DNA of 64,000 nt from Climacteris rufus (GCA_013398175.1 VZRZ01006181.1:2193641-2257640), one strand, 5' to 3'. Counted from the first letter of the stretch, positions 38,255-50,640 are shown. Translations and numbers: made by a program. Notes: a model not told the origin generated them from the sequence alone.

Positions 38255-38345
38255 GAAGGACTGATCCTCATTTAGTGCAAATCTGGGCTTTCCCATTTAC
38301 TTCAATGGTGCCTTGTTGGCCCTTGATTTATGCCAGCTGAAGCCA
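38255..38345. repeat. Fragment resembling an old amniote interspersed repeat
   Basis: GTGCAAATCTGGGCTTTCCC, ATTTACTTCAATGGTGCC and CCCTTGATTTATGCCAGCTG are phrases that recur in a dispersed repeat of sauropsid genomes (compare the CATTGACTTCAATGG core). Only a fragment, family not named. Confidence 0.4.
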
Positions 38346-39889
38346 CAGTTTGGCATCTCTCCTTACAGCACTGGAATTCTGGAAATTATTTAGAGCAAGC
38401 GACCTGTCAGAAGAACAGAAATAGGAACCCAGCCTCAGACCAGCCAAAGCCCAAATGCACAGCCTTAGACCCAGCTGTGTAAGAAACTCCCAGTAAGACA
38501 GCTGTACAGAAGGGAGCTCCATGGGGAAATGGTTTATCTGTACTGTAGATAAGCTGTGCACAGGGGAGAGGTTTCCTTTCACAGCAGGCTCTTGGGAGAA
38601 GAGGCAGGGATGTCAGTGGATCCAGATAAGATATCCCCGGGTAAATGCTTCCAGTAGGATTAAGCAACATTGTCTTCACTAAGAAATGGAAAGGGTTTAT
38701 GTTCTGTGTTCCAGTCTGTTTGCACAGCTTGTTCTGCCAGTGCCAGAAGGCTGCAGGTGACGAGGTGCAGAAGCTGTGGTTATGCCTGTACTGCCGTCAG
38801 TAGCCAGGCTGGAGTTCAGGCTCCAGAGCACAGACCCACATGACCCAAGCCAGTTGCCTCAAACCGCAGGGAGGAGCTTGTGCTTCAGCCAAACCTTTCT
38901 ACTGTGGTTGCATATCCCTGGGCAGATCCCAGTTAGAGAGAAAAGCATGGTCTCTTGCAGTAGTGCTAAGATAGATGTGACTGGAAGTGACACCTGGGTT
39001 TGTGAAGGCTATTTGCAGTCATCACTAACCCTCTTTAGTTATCCTCATGCAACCAGTACACCAAACCAAGTTTTGTATGAGACAGGTGAGGTGTGTCAGG
39101 TTTTGTTTTTGACAGTAAAATAGTTTCATTGTATGACTTTGCAAAACCTATTGCATTCCTTCTCCAGTGGCTCCCTGTATGTGTAAAAGAGGCATCCTAA
39201 CACTTCTCCTCCACAAAGGCAAGAATTTTAATTCCACAGTGCTTATTCTCTTTGACAAAAATACTGCTTTCTGTTCAGCAATTGCCTTGCAAAAGAAAGT
39301 CCTGCAAGGGACTCAGAGGAAAAACAGCACCAGATATTAGTATGATTAGTAGGATGACAAGGAGCTTTGGGAATTATTCCTTCCCCCTTTCTCAAGGAGT
39401 TGTACCTTCCTCCTATTCTATTTCTGACCATGAGGTTTTAAACCAGCTCCTGGCTTTCATGTCAACAGCAGAAACTCCATCCGATGTACCTTAACATTTC
39501 TTTTTTTTTCCACTCTTCCCCCTCTCCTCTATTTATTTATTTATAAATATGTCTTTCTCTGAAAGGCATATTGTGCGTATGGGGATAAAGGTAAGCTCAG
39601 ATCAAAGCTCTTGGGAGTTCTCCCTCACAGCATCTTCTCTTCTCTACCTTCCCTGTAAGTCTTTCAAATGTTTTCTTTCACAAGACCTAATGGTGGACAA
39701 AAGTGCGGCATTAGGGAAAGGCAAAATTTAGCAAAGCTGCAAGTAAAGGAAAGAAAGTGATGCTAAGCATTGCCTTGCTGTAACAGCTTTGCTGTTGTTT
39801 CCACATAAAGGAGTTCTTCAGGATAAATACAGCATGGGAGTCTGAAGTTTGCAGCACTTTATTCTGTGATTGTAAAACACCCATGAGAT
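38346..39889. other. Intron sequence, nothing recognised
   Basis: No repeat or gene recognised. A short ATTT-type run lies at 39532-39547. Confidence 0.45.
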
Positions 39890-40096
39890 GGATTTTCAAA
39901 AGTATGTCGCTTTAGGCAGCAAGAAAAGTGGCTATATTGGTGAAGGAGCTCACTGTGCCAAATGCTGTTTTGAAAATTTGGTTCTTCTGTGTTAGTTTGG
40001 CAGCTGGTAGGCCCAAAAGTACTTTGACAAATCTGGTTTAAATTTCAATGCTAAGCACTTAAAAAAGTCAAATCTCACTTGTGACTTTTAAGTGCT
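39890..40096. repeat. Palindromic relic with a 15-bp hairpin
   Basis: At 40054-40096 the arms AGCACTTAAAAAAGTCA and TGACTTTTAAGTGCT are inverted copies differing by two bases of length, around an 11-base loop. Upstream, GATTTTCAAAAGT (39892) and GTTTTGAAAATTT (39968) form a second inverted pair. This looks like a decayed palindromic DNA-transposon-type repeat (non-autonomous), not an RNA gene, but family and function are not established. Confidence 0.5.
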
Positions 40097-40494
40097 GGAC
40101 AACTTTGCTCACAGCACATTTGGGAATACAACCATATGCCAATGTCTTTTAGAAATAACGAGACTGTTAGTATTTGTATCAGTAGTTTTTAACCTCTCCG
40201 TGCATGATTTTAAAAGATCCAGTTTATGGAAACAAACCCAAACCTATGCCAGTTAATTCTAATACAGTATATAGAGGTCTAAGGTCTTGACAAGAAATAT
40301 TTAGCTGTATGTGAAGTGAAAATAGACAAAAACATCGCTTCATCTGAAAGAAACTAGTGAGAGGAGTTGTCTTCTCCTGACATATTGCTGAACTCTGTGA
40401 GGTAGGTGGTAAAAGTAGTAAGACCAGGTCACTGTAGTTTGTTCTTCCTGCAGCCCCTGTGAGGGTGATCCTCTCATCCTCAGCCCAACTTTAT

Positions 40495-40900
40495 TTCAAA
40501 CATCTGAAAGAATAGGGACTTCCTTGCTTTCCTTGGGAGACTTTTTGCAAGACTAGTGCTTGTAGATGACAAGAAGTTTTTCTTCAAGTTTGAACAGACT
40601 TATTTATCTTTTTTTTTCTGACCTGTTCCTCCTTCCTAGACCCCTATGCATCTTGCTAAATAATTCCTCTCTTCCCTCGATGCTTTCAGCTTTCAAAGAG
40701 GTATAGCTTGTCAACATGTCCCTTTTAAGTCCTCTCTTAGTCAAGTTATACATATTTAATGCTTTTAAGCTTCCCTTAGATGCTGATCCCTTTCCAGCCC
40801 TTGATGAATTTTGTTGCCTCTGAATTCCCTCCAATTCCCCCATATCATTCTGGTAACAAGGTGCCTTGGATTGACTGCTCCAGTCCAGGTGCATTTGGTG
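40495..40900 (-). mobile_element. Ancient L3/CR1-like LINE relic, antisense
   Basis: The + strand shows the reverse complement of an old LINE: TTGCTAAATAATTCCTCTCT, AACATGTCCCTTTTAAGTCC with TCTCTTAGTCAAG, ACATATTTAATGCTTTTAAG, and TCATTCTGGTAACAAGGTGC. The region is the downstream coding part of ORF2. It may start as early as 40435. No frame remains. Confidence 0.72.
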
Positions 40901-42063
40901 TTTGGTGGCAGTTGTTTTTGGATGGAATTAAAAAAAGAAGCAGCAGAGTCTCTCAAAGGGAATCTGCTTCGTGGTCTCTTCTCTGAGAGCATTATTTCAC
41001 AATGATATTTCGGGACTGGCTTTAGATATGGAAATGAGAGTGTGCGTCTTGCTCAGAAGCTGTTCTCTGCTTTCAAGTGGGAGAGAGATGGAAAAGGGGA
41101 AGAGGGGTTAAGCTCCTCAAAGGCTTTGTCTACATTAGGCTTTTTTCTTCACATTTCCCCGTGTTGCTTGCACGGGTGTAGCTCAATCCACAGTGGCACT
41201 AATGACAGCCCTGGCACAGGCAGGGAAGCTAACATGTTCCGTTACACATCGTCTCCACAATCTCTACAAGCCCTGACTCCACCAGCGGTGCTATGGCAGC
41301 AGGAGCTGGAGAAGGAAAAGGTCAGCTGTAAATAATAACTAGAGTGTTTGCACATCAAGAAGGTGTCCTTCATTGAAATGCAGCAGCTGGGAGTGAGCAG
41401 GCAGGATGCACCCAGCTTCTCATTCATCTCGAAATACCACCCTTCACAGTCTGCTGCTGGCTACCTGAGGGGCAATGCTTGGAAGCAGGGATGAGAACTT
41501 GAATGGGACACTCCTGATACTCTCATGACCTCAGAAAAGAAAGAAAAGTTAAGGCTTATTTTCCCTACTATTGCTCCCATTCCCTCTCTGATCTGCCTCC
41601 AAAGAATTTCAAGACTGATTTCTCCTTGGTGCGGATCCTTCTCTCCCACCTGCCCAGGACAAGAGCTAATGCTTCAGATGCAATATTCCCTTTTTTCTTT
41701 TGAAGAAGAAACAGTATGAGATGAAATAAACATTAGAATCCTCATAATAGAAAGAGCATTGCTATGTCTCAGGTAGCATGCTCCTCAGGTATTGGAAGGA
41801 ACTATTTCATATATTACAAAACACGGGAGACACCTGACAGTTTCACATAACATTTAAATCTAATATTCTTTCACAGCCTTGTATCAATTAATGGTTAACT
41901 GATGAAATTCTCAGCCAGAAAGTATCACCAAGATGAAAATGTTAATGAGTTTAAAAAAAGAAAAAGGGGCAGGGGGTTGACAAATGCCTGGGGATAAGAA
42001 AGCCAGCGTACAAACTTACAAGGTGGATTGCAAGCTGTCACTCAGAGTGGAAGCCAGTTTACA
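40901..42063. other. Intron sequence, nothing recognised
   Basis: No repeat family or exon recognised. Confidence 0.45.
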
Positions 42064-42298
42064 CAGAGGGTAGATTTAGATGAGATTTTAGGAAGAAATT
42101 CTTTACTTTGAGGGGAGCGAGACAGTGGAACAGGTTACCTAGAGAAGCTGTGGATGTCCCATCCCTGACTAAGTGTTCAAAACCAGGCTGGATGTGGCTT
42201 TGAACAACTTTATCTGGTGGAAACTGTCCTTACTCATGGCAGCAGTGTGGAAGTAGATGATATTTGATATCCCTTCCAACCCAAGCCATTCTATTATT
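42064..42298 (+). mobile_element. CR1 LINE 3' fragment
   Basis: Recognisable CR1 blocks in order: GGTAGATTTAGATGAGATTT, AGGAAGAAATTCTTTACT, GTGGAACAGGTTACCTAGAG, GATGTCCCATCCCTGACTAA, AACCAGGCTGGATGTGGCTT, and ATATCCCTTCCAACCCAAGC near the end. It is moderately diverged, with the frame lost and the terminal octamers reduced to CATTCTATT. Confidence 0.9.
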
Positions 42299-45220
42299 TG
42301 CTTGGGGCTAGATTTATAGGTTTTTATGGCTGGAAAAGATAATGAAATTATGTAGAAGTGATTTACATTGTCATTTTAGGAGGTGTTGCACCTCTCTTTG
42401 AAACATCTGTCACTAATCATGGGAGGGTGGTCACTGAACCAATGCTCAGACCTTGTGATACTATTTACATTTCCTTCCCCAAATGTTCAGGTGTGGACAC
42501 CTGGGCACTTAGTTCTTCCTGCCTCCTTGGAGATATGCGTCCATTGCAGATCTGTCTTGGTCACTACCCCAAGAGGTGCTGAGACTGGTGAGCAACATCA
42601 GTCCCTGGCAAGCTGTTGGACCTGAGCTGATTGTCTGTTTGGATGCATTTTCCCACATCAGAAATGTTCCTAGACGTGATGCATGCTTCCTTCCACCTGG
42701 CAGTCAGCTCTTCCTGACCCACTGGAGGCTGCTGTCAGTCCTGTGGGTACTCCCCTTGTTTCTGAGAGCCCTGAGAGCACGTGCTGGTGCTGTCACGTTG
42801 CTGTGTGGGAGGGCACCTATGGTGCCTTGCTTTTGGAACTGGGCCATGACACCATGGCAGCAATTATGTGGGCTGTTTTACAGGCTTAAATGTGCCTTAG
42901 TGTGTGAAACTGGGAAAGGGAGAGTCGGTGATGGAACCTCCCTCTAGCCCCTCTGCCATACAAAATACAAGGTGAAGCCCCAAAGCTCCCGTTTTAATTA
43001 TTTCGATCTTAAGCTTTGCAGTCCCCTTCCCTGAGAAAGCCACTGGAATCCACAAGCTGGAAGGTGCTATTTGCAGTGCCACCTCTCTCTTCAGCTGTGA
43101 GATGCTGATTTGCAAATCTCCCCCTTGCTCTGTGACAGCCTGTGGTCATACCCCCTGCATTTTTAGCCTGCGACTGGGGTGGGAGGAAGGGACCCTGGGC
43201 CACACAATATGCTTTGAAGCTCCCTCTGTCATCACTGTCCTATTCCCTCTTGTGTTTGCACTGTCCCTTTTCTGTACCCACTCTCTCCTGACCTGCCCTC
43301 ACTCTCTTTCTTTCTCTGTGCCCCCCTGTTTCAGAGGTGCCCTGTGCATTATTAATCTGTGGCATTATCTCATTCTCCAGTAGCTTTGTCGGCTGCCTTA
43401 ATGTTTCTTGCCAGATTTTTCCTCTCCCCATTTTTTCTCTTCCCCCCGCTTGCCAGCCCATGATGTAGCATTGCCTTTCTCCATCTGCCTGATTGTCTCT
43501 CCGCTTTTTATCTGGGTGCTGGAGCTCCAGGTGCTGTCATTCTCTGCGACAGCACAGAACGTTTCAGTTTCCCTCTGTGGCTGGATAATTACCAGATACA
43601 GAGTCACGTGGACTTCCCAGCAAAACCCTCCCTCCCCTCCTGTCAGAGAAGGAGATCACATCTCTGAAACACACTTTTTCCTTTTTTGTGGTGCTTTCTT
43701 TGTTATTATTATTTTTTACAAGAAGAAATTCAAGGGAAAAATTTGGATTAGCTTTTCTGGGTTTGAAAGTTACCTACAAGGCACTGGGGTTTCAAGTAAA
43801 AGGAATAGGTGATTTCCAGTACTGAAGTTTGTGAAGGAAAATAAAGGGACCTACAGTCTGTATGGGTGCCTTATTAGTGTTTCTATTCTCATTTTTGGTG
43901 TATCCCCCAAACAGAAAAAAATTGTAATGTTGTAATATCTTTTGATGAACTTGTGTTCCTAAGTGACCACAAGTACTTTTTAAATATCAGCCTCTGTCTT
44001 AGTAATCACAAAAGCACAGAATCCTTAGTGTAAGTACAGTGCAACAAAAAGGCAAATCATCTGGCAGTGTTCCCCATTGCCATTCTGCATCACCTTTGTT
44101 ATTCCCTGCCTCACCTTTTCGATATTGCAGAAGCCCTGGAATGCTACGGGAAGCTATGGACAGCAGAGCAAGGCATACATTCCTGGTGGGATATTTCACA
44201 AAAGCCAAGTGATCGATAGCTGATGAGCATCGGCTAATGATGCTGGATCAAGAGCAGAGCCAGGTTTCTGGCTGGATTGGAAAGGGACAACTCATCAGCT
44301 AACCCAAAAGGGAAAGAGGGAGCTCGGGGTCTGTTTCCTCAGCAGTTTGAACCTCCTGACTGATCTTAGCGCAAGACCCTGATGCAAGCTGTCAGAGCAT
44401 TTGGCATTTCTGCAAGCGTCAGCCAGAGAGTAGTTTGTTCCCCTGCACACACGTGGGCAGCAAGTCTCCTCTGGCAGGAGGCCTGTGACTGCAATAGTCA
44501 TTCTGGAAACATGCCTTGGAATGGGGAAAGACCTGTCCAAGGACCTCCTGACTGCGCTGTAAAGAAATGGAGGGCATTTCCTAGGTGTGGCGGGATATAA
44601 GAAAAGATGGCGCCATGGTGGCAGGTCTCACTCTGAGGTTTTTCTGTATTTTAAAATTTTAAACTGTGCTGGGATATGGCTGGGAGGGAGTTAACTTTAC
44701 TCATAGCAATTCATATTGATGTTTTTAAGAAGGTTCCTCTGCTGGAGTGGATGTGGACTGAAGTTGTTTATGCAGGTATACTGATCCCCGACAGATGGGA
44801 AGAGCAATAAATCATGCCACTATAAGTTCTCTTATTCTGATATAGTTACATCCACCCTTTGAGAGTACTGGCATAAAAATCGCTGTAATTTTGAGCTTGA
44901 TTTCTGTTGTGGTTTTGTTTTTTTTTTTCCTACACAAACAGGATCCTATACTTTTAAACAGTCATTTTAACAGAAAGAAAACCCATTTGAGACCAGCTGT
45001 GTGTCTGTTAGTGAGAGCCCATGCAGCTAGCTGTCTTTTTAGGCTGGTGTATTTTTTGTAAATTCTCTTGGGTTTCATTTTCCATGCATATCACATGGAC
45101 TGAGAGACAAGGATGTTTACAGCACATGAGCAGTTCTGCACTGATACTCATATTTGCTGGTTACAATTCTTTTTGCTTTTGTTAAAAAGAGTTGATGGGA
45201 GAGACAGTGAGACAGGAATG
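42299..45220. other. Intron sequence, nothing recognised
   Basis: Pyrimidine-rich around 43230-43460. No gene, RNA or repeat family recognised. Confidence 0.45.
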
Positions 45221-45640
45221 TTTCTGTACAAGGCACTGGGGACTTCTCATCTAGAAAACTGGGTACAAATTCTGGTCATGAAAGAGGAATTCAGACTGGA
45301 GCGGTGCTGAGAGGGGCTACTGGGATGTTTAGGGCAATGGAGAGTCTATCACACAAGAAGAAACCAGGAGAGTTTGGCTTGTTGAGTCCAGCAAAATGAA
45401 GGCTGAGAGAGAATATGATTGCCCTCTGAGAACACACTGGAAGATAAACACCCAGGAGAGAGAAGAGCTCTTTAAGCTAAAAGATGATGTTTGTATGAGA
45501 GGAAATGGATATAAGCCACGTATGTATAAATCTAGACTTAGAAAAAAAAGTTTTAATCAGCAGAGCAGAAAGACTTTGAGCAGCCTGACCTACAAAGCAG
45601 GGGAAGGGTATCCCCCATCAAACACACCAGGCTAAAGAAG
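45221..45640 (+). mobile_element. Ancient L3/CR1-like LINE relic
   Basis: Colinear blocks: TGTACAAGGCACTGGGGACT, ACAAATTCTGGTCATGAAAG, GGGGCTACTGGGATGTTTAG, GGCTGAGAGAGAATATGATT, GATAAACACCCAGGAGAGAG, AGAGCTCTTTAAGCTAAAAG, AAATGGATATAAGCCACGTA. These correspond to the ORF2 part downstream of the RT. The implied peptide (EREYDCPLRTHW, REELFKLKDD) is partly open from 45396 to 45635, but that is not evidence of function. Confidence 0.78.
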
Positions 45641-47459
45641 GAATGAAGTAACATCTCTGAAAAATATGATAAGGTACAGCTGGCTGTGCTGGCAGAGGCT
45701 GGGGCTTCATGACCTGGTAAGCCTGTCCTAGCCTCACACTCCCAAAGTGGTAATTTACTAAAGAGCATGAGCAGAAGTGTAGGCATCCTATCAGCCATGC
45801 ACCCTCTCAATAGATGGATGGCCGAAAATTGTCACCTGAGTGCTGAAATACCCAGGGAGCTGCAGACAGGTGTGACGACCAAGGTCACAGCATAATACAG
45901 CTGAGAGAAAGCATGGGCTGAACAGATGCAGCAGTTTCCCCCTCCTGCCAGTTTTCCAGCACAGGACTGGGTTTAAGCAGTAGTTTTCTAAATCCCTCTG
46001 AGGGCTTGTGTTATCATGCTGGCAGTGGTGACTCAGGAGCTATTTATGCCACATTTTGGAAATCCATCCTGCCGTGGCACAGCTTCCACTCTCAAACAGT
46101 GACCCTGCTGTGTGTCATGGCACATAAGTAGAGGAGCAGCAGCTGTACCAGGCTGGGGAAAAAGAGGAGCAGTGGCAGTGGGGAGGAGAATTTGAGCAAC
46201 TGATGCACATATGCATTCAAATTCAGCAAAATGAGTCTTTTGGTGTCTGGCTGAAAGGAGGTTTCAAATGCTCAGCTGATGCGATCTCCCACTGTCATCC
46301 ACTTAGGGGGCCCTTGCCTTCGCAGAGGTGGAGATATGCTCAGCTGTGGGTGTCTTCTGGAGCATCTCCTGCTGAGAGAAACCTGATCCAGAGCAGTGAG
46401 AACCACCCAGGGCCAGCAGCTCCTAAGCGCTCCTGTGTGCTCTGCCCCTGTACTGCTCTGGTAGGGACTGCAGTGGCAGCACTGCGTTGCTCTTGAGACG
46501 CTGGCAGGGTCCGGCACTGCAGTGGTGTCACAGGGCCTGGATGGACTCTTCCCTGAGAACCTGCCTGGGAGGTCAGGGCTGGCACAGTTGTGCTCTGTCC
46601 TTAGCCCTTGCTGCCCACATCCCTGCTGGGGCATAGCAGAGGGGCTGGACTCTCACTGCCCTCCTGGCTGACCATGGCTGTGTCCGAGTCCTTGCTTGCC
46701 AGGCAGGGAAGGACTGAAGAGCTCAAGGATACAAGATGAAAGAGCACAAGCGTGATTTGCTCTTGAACTTTCCTCCCAGGGCTGGGAATGAGGCTGTGTT
46801 TAACCACCGCATTAGCTTTCCAGGATCATACTTTACAACACAACGGAGAATTTGTCTTGCGTGTTCAGAGCTGGCAGACGGGAGCTGACATTGTTTTGTG
46901 CCGAACAAGCCGTGTTTGATCCCTCATTCTTTTCCCTCTTGCCATTTTGCTGCTAGGGGTAGAGGGCAGCGGGGGAAGTTGTTAGCTGGATCTTGTGAGT
47001 GTGTGTGAAATGAGAAGATTAGAGCAGGCTCATCACAGAGCTGAGGCAAAGGCAAGAGATCTGATGCAGGGCGGCTTGTGGCACCCTCTGGCAAAAGGGT
47101 GTCACGTCCCTCAGTGAGTGCAGTGGGCTGGATTTTGGGTGCTTAATTGTGTGTGAAGCAGGCTGCTGAGTTTTGGCCTGCTGCACAGAGATTGTCTTAC
47201 AGAAGAGATGATCAAAGGGTTAACAGAGAAAAGATGATTAAAGAGGAGTGTGGGAATTATGGCACAGAGCTGTCACCACAACATGCTTTGGAGAAAGAGG
47301 GCAGAAAATGAAGTCCGTAAACTCCCTGTTTATTTTTCCCCCAAATGAGGTAAGAGCTATGGCTTGCTGGCAAAGCAGCATACCATATTTCGTTAATCCT
47401 AGCAGCTTGCTGCTTCTCACTACTGGGGCTCTGGCAGAGAATTGTGGGTTAGGATCTGC

Positions 47460-47463
<4 letters not shown>
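45641..47463. other. Intron sequence, nothing recognised
   Basis: Moderately GC-rich between 46280 and 46720, with overlapping open frames on both strands that I take as chance. No repeat family recognised. Confidence 0.45.

Positions 47464-47518
<55 letters not shown>
47464..47518. repeat. Poly-A homopolymer of 55 bases
   Basis: Fifty-five uninterrupted A. No AATAAA signal in the 40 bases upstream, no processed-gene similarity upstream, and no clear flanking duplication, so a retrogene tail is not supported. The length may be inexact because homopolymers are hard to sequence. Confidence 0.92.
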
Positions 47519-47521
<3 letters not shown>

Positions 47522-48869
47522 GAATTACAACAACAATTAAAAACCCCCAAATAATTATCCCAGCTTCAAGACGACCCAATACATCATTGATAATGCTGTA
47601 AAATCCCCACCATGTTAAAGTAATCATTTAAATTGCAGATTCACTGGGCCCTAAAGGGCTTCCTTCCTGACGTTTCATCACTCTATGCTCTAAATATAAT
47701 TCCCAAAGGAACGAAATGCCCCCACTCCATCTCCATAGCCTAGGCCATAGCTGCTGTGCTGCTTTCTCTGAGGCAGAGTGGGAAGCACATTTTTGAGACC
47801 CAGGCTCAGGTGCATTCTCCTCCTCACCCCATGCAGGCCCCACCCTGGCAGTGGTTGCAGACAGCCTGGGGAACCCGTGCTGGGGCTTTCCAGGCAAATG
47901 CCGCCTCTCAGCAGCAGGCCCGTCTGTTCGCCGGAGGAGAGGGCGGAAAGCTTAGGGCCGAGAGCTGCTGGAGTGACAGGCACAACATAAACTGCAATAA
48001 GTGTTACAGCAACATGCTGGGAAATCAGTGCTCTGAGTGGTGGTGCCTCGACGGGAGGAGGGGCAGGAGTCACGGGGGCTGGGAATCAAAGCAGCAAGGC
48101 CTGAGTGAGGCAGAGCAGGCGGTGAAGCCTCCAGCCTTGGTGTTTGCCACGATAGGAGATGTGGACGCCTGAGCCTCACTCTCCTTTCCTTCTCTCGCTT
48201 TCCCGCCCATCAATAGGAACAAGCCCAAATGCTTTGAAGAAGGGGGGGGAAAGAGACAAGTCTATCCAGGTGGAGTTTTCCTCGGAGCCTACGAAGGCAG
48301 GTTTGCAGGAGTGCTGTTGTGGCCCAGTGCTGTGCGTTAGACTGGCAGGTGGTGGAGGAGAGAGAACAAGCAGCCGGGCTTGCTCCTGGCTCCTGCCCTC
48401 CTCCTGCCTGCATGCTGCCAGATGTCCCATCCCGTAATCAAATCCAGGGACCAGGAATGATGGTGGGCAGCACTCTATCCCATCCAAGGAAATGGTTCCT
48501 GCTGCAGGTCCAAAAGCATTCCCCTGCAGCAAAAGCATCACCCCTTCCCCTCTATCCTGTGGCATGGCTCAGCCCCGTTGTCTGAATTTGCATGTGGGGA
48601 AAATGAGACTGGGGAGGAGTGGGAGGATGACCTGGGTTTCACTCTCCACGTCAAACTGTCACTAAAAAAACATCAGATGCCAAACTTGGCTATTCTTGTT
48701 TACAAGGGCATGGCAGAAAGGTTTTTTGTCCTTCTGTGTTTGAAATGGTGCAAGATCAACAGTTCCTGAGTTCTTGCAGTGATCGTGCAAGGCATGACCA
48801 TCACTGTTCACTGGTCCTCTCGTTAGCCACATCTGAGGTGTCAAGAAATTAAACCTGCAACCATAAGGA
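47519..48869. other. Intron sequence with a CpG-richer part
   Basis: CpG sites cluster loosely between 47870 and 48300 (CTGTTCGCCGGAGG, GGGCGGAAAG, GCCTCGACGGG, CTTTCCCGCCC). No exon or promoter can be assigned; otherwise nothing recognised. Confidence 0.4.
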
Positions 48870-49150
48870 AAATCATAATGGATGGATCACAAATAGTTTA
48901 TTAGCTTTCACTGATGCTGATGGTAATGCTTCCAATAAGCCTAATGAAAAGCGTTTGACTGTCTCTGTGAACTTGATTATTGATTATTAGTGAACAATAA
49001 GAGTCCATTGATATCTTGCTGATGCCATGCTCCTATTGCTTTGCAGTTAAAATGTCAGTTAACGTGCCATTTAATATTCTATTAGTATTGAATTAGCACT
49101 TATTACACTGTGAAAATCATCACCATAAATCCTTATTAAAGCATGATCCA
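48870..49150. promoter_or_regulatory. Candidate conserved noncoding block
   Basis: TTGATTATTGATTATTAGTG (PBX/HOX-like repeats), GGTAATGCTTCC, GCCTAATGAAAAGC, GTGCCATTTAATATTCTATT and GTATTGAATTAGCACTTATT fall within 280 bases. No repeat similarity, no coding frame. It lies about 3 kb upstream of the LSAMP exon. Confidence 0.42.
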
Positions 49151-50640
49151 TTCAGCTGGGTGGCATCTCTGGCAGACTATGAGGGGGTGTGTGTGTGCAG
49201 ACAGACGCACTGAGATGCATCATCCACGCAGATGCATGTTCAGAGCACATCAGGACTTGGAATTTCCACATTTGTACATTGATTTTCCGTGACAGTTTGA
49301 GAGAAGCAGGTATGGTGAACAGAGAGCTCAAATCCATTTCACTTACTCTTCCCATTTACCTTCTTTCTTTCTCCTGTCTCCTTCTTTCTTTATTTTGGTA
49401 GCACCTGCTAACTTATTTCAGGGGCAGTTGCAAGGTCATCTGACTCTAGCTATTCACCACTGTCGTAGGGCTGAACTCAGTGGGTGTAGGGCAGGTTATG
49501 ACATGTTTCTCTTCAACAGAGAGAAGGGAGGGTGCCTGGGTGTGCATACCTTCAGGAGCAAGAGGACAAGGCTTTGCTCCAACCACGCCACTGAGCTGTT
49601 AGTGATGTGAGGCGCCACCCAGGGGCATCTTTGCTACCCCAGACAAAGAGTTATAATGATCAGGTGCAGGGCAGAGCTGCAGAGTGCTGGTGGGGATGGT
49701 GCAGTGCCTTGGATCTGCTGGAGTCCAACAGCACTGATAGGTGTTCTGGGGGGTTTTCAGAAGGGACTGAGAAACTTTAGCTCCCACTGACTTCAGGTTC
49801 AGCTGTTAATCTGAGCTTTTCACCACCAAAAGACCTAAACCCTGATTCTTGGTGCTGTTACAACTCTTGCAGCCAGCCTACGGCAGCCAGCTCTGGAGGC
49901 AGTCTGGGTGTTCCTACAGGGACACTGCTCCCAGCCCTGGAGCTGTGTCCTTGCTTTCACCTCCCATCACAGGTGATCACAGCCTAGGATTGCCAATGGA
50001 ACTGGAGCAATGCCTTAACCTAGTGGTGCTGGTTTCTATGTGTAAGGGGCTGCACATGGATTCCCCTGCATCTTTCTTTCTGATAAAGAGTAGCTTTTAA
50101 AAACAACTGAGATCACACCTGAGAAATCACCTCTGGGGCAGGTGCCTGCCTGGCCAGGAAGGTGAGCTCTGGCCTGAGGGCTAAATTGTCACTCCCCTTC
50201 CTTGGCTGGACAGTGGCACTACAGGACAGGATCTGTTGGACTGCTCTCTAAAGCAAATGTTTGTGAGATCAGACAGAGCTGCTTACAGCTTTGGCCAGCA
50301 GCGTGGCAGGCCTCCTTTCGATGCCCACACAGCTTGGCTTTCCTCCTGCCCACAAGTAACCCCAGAACAACTTGGACAGCATCCATGGACATGCCAATAG
50401 GGAGTGGGAGTGAGGTGCCGGCCATAATGGTAGGGTCACATCACAAGGGAAGGCAGCTGCAGCACAGCATGAATGAAATGCATTCAAATGGAGGAACTTG
50501 GAAAATGTCTGACCCATGCTAAAAGGCTGTATGAAAGCCTACTGTCAAATGTTTGTCTTATCTTGAAGCAATAATCTTTATCCTCTCTCTTTTTTGTTTC
50601 CAATACAACACATGCATGAATAGTGAATAGGACACAATCC
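49151..50640. other. Intron sequence, nothing firm
   Basis: A short phrase AGCTCCCACTGACTTCAGG at 49780-49798 resembles the core of the old palindromic repeat noted elsewhere. Nothing else recognised. Confidence 0.4.

Noticed and set aside
46272..46634. Overlapping open frames of up to 120 codons on the - strand
   Set aside because: GC-rich local composition lowers stop frequency; no domain recognised.
47238..47627. Open frames on both strands crossing the poly-A run
   Set aside because: Kept open only by the homopolymer (poly-Phe or poly-Lys).
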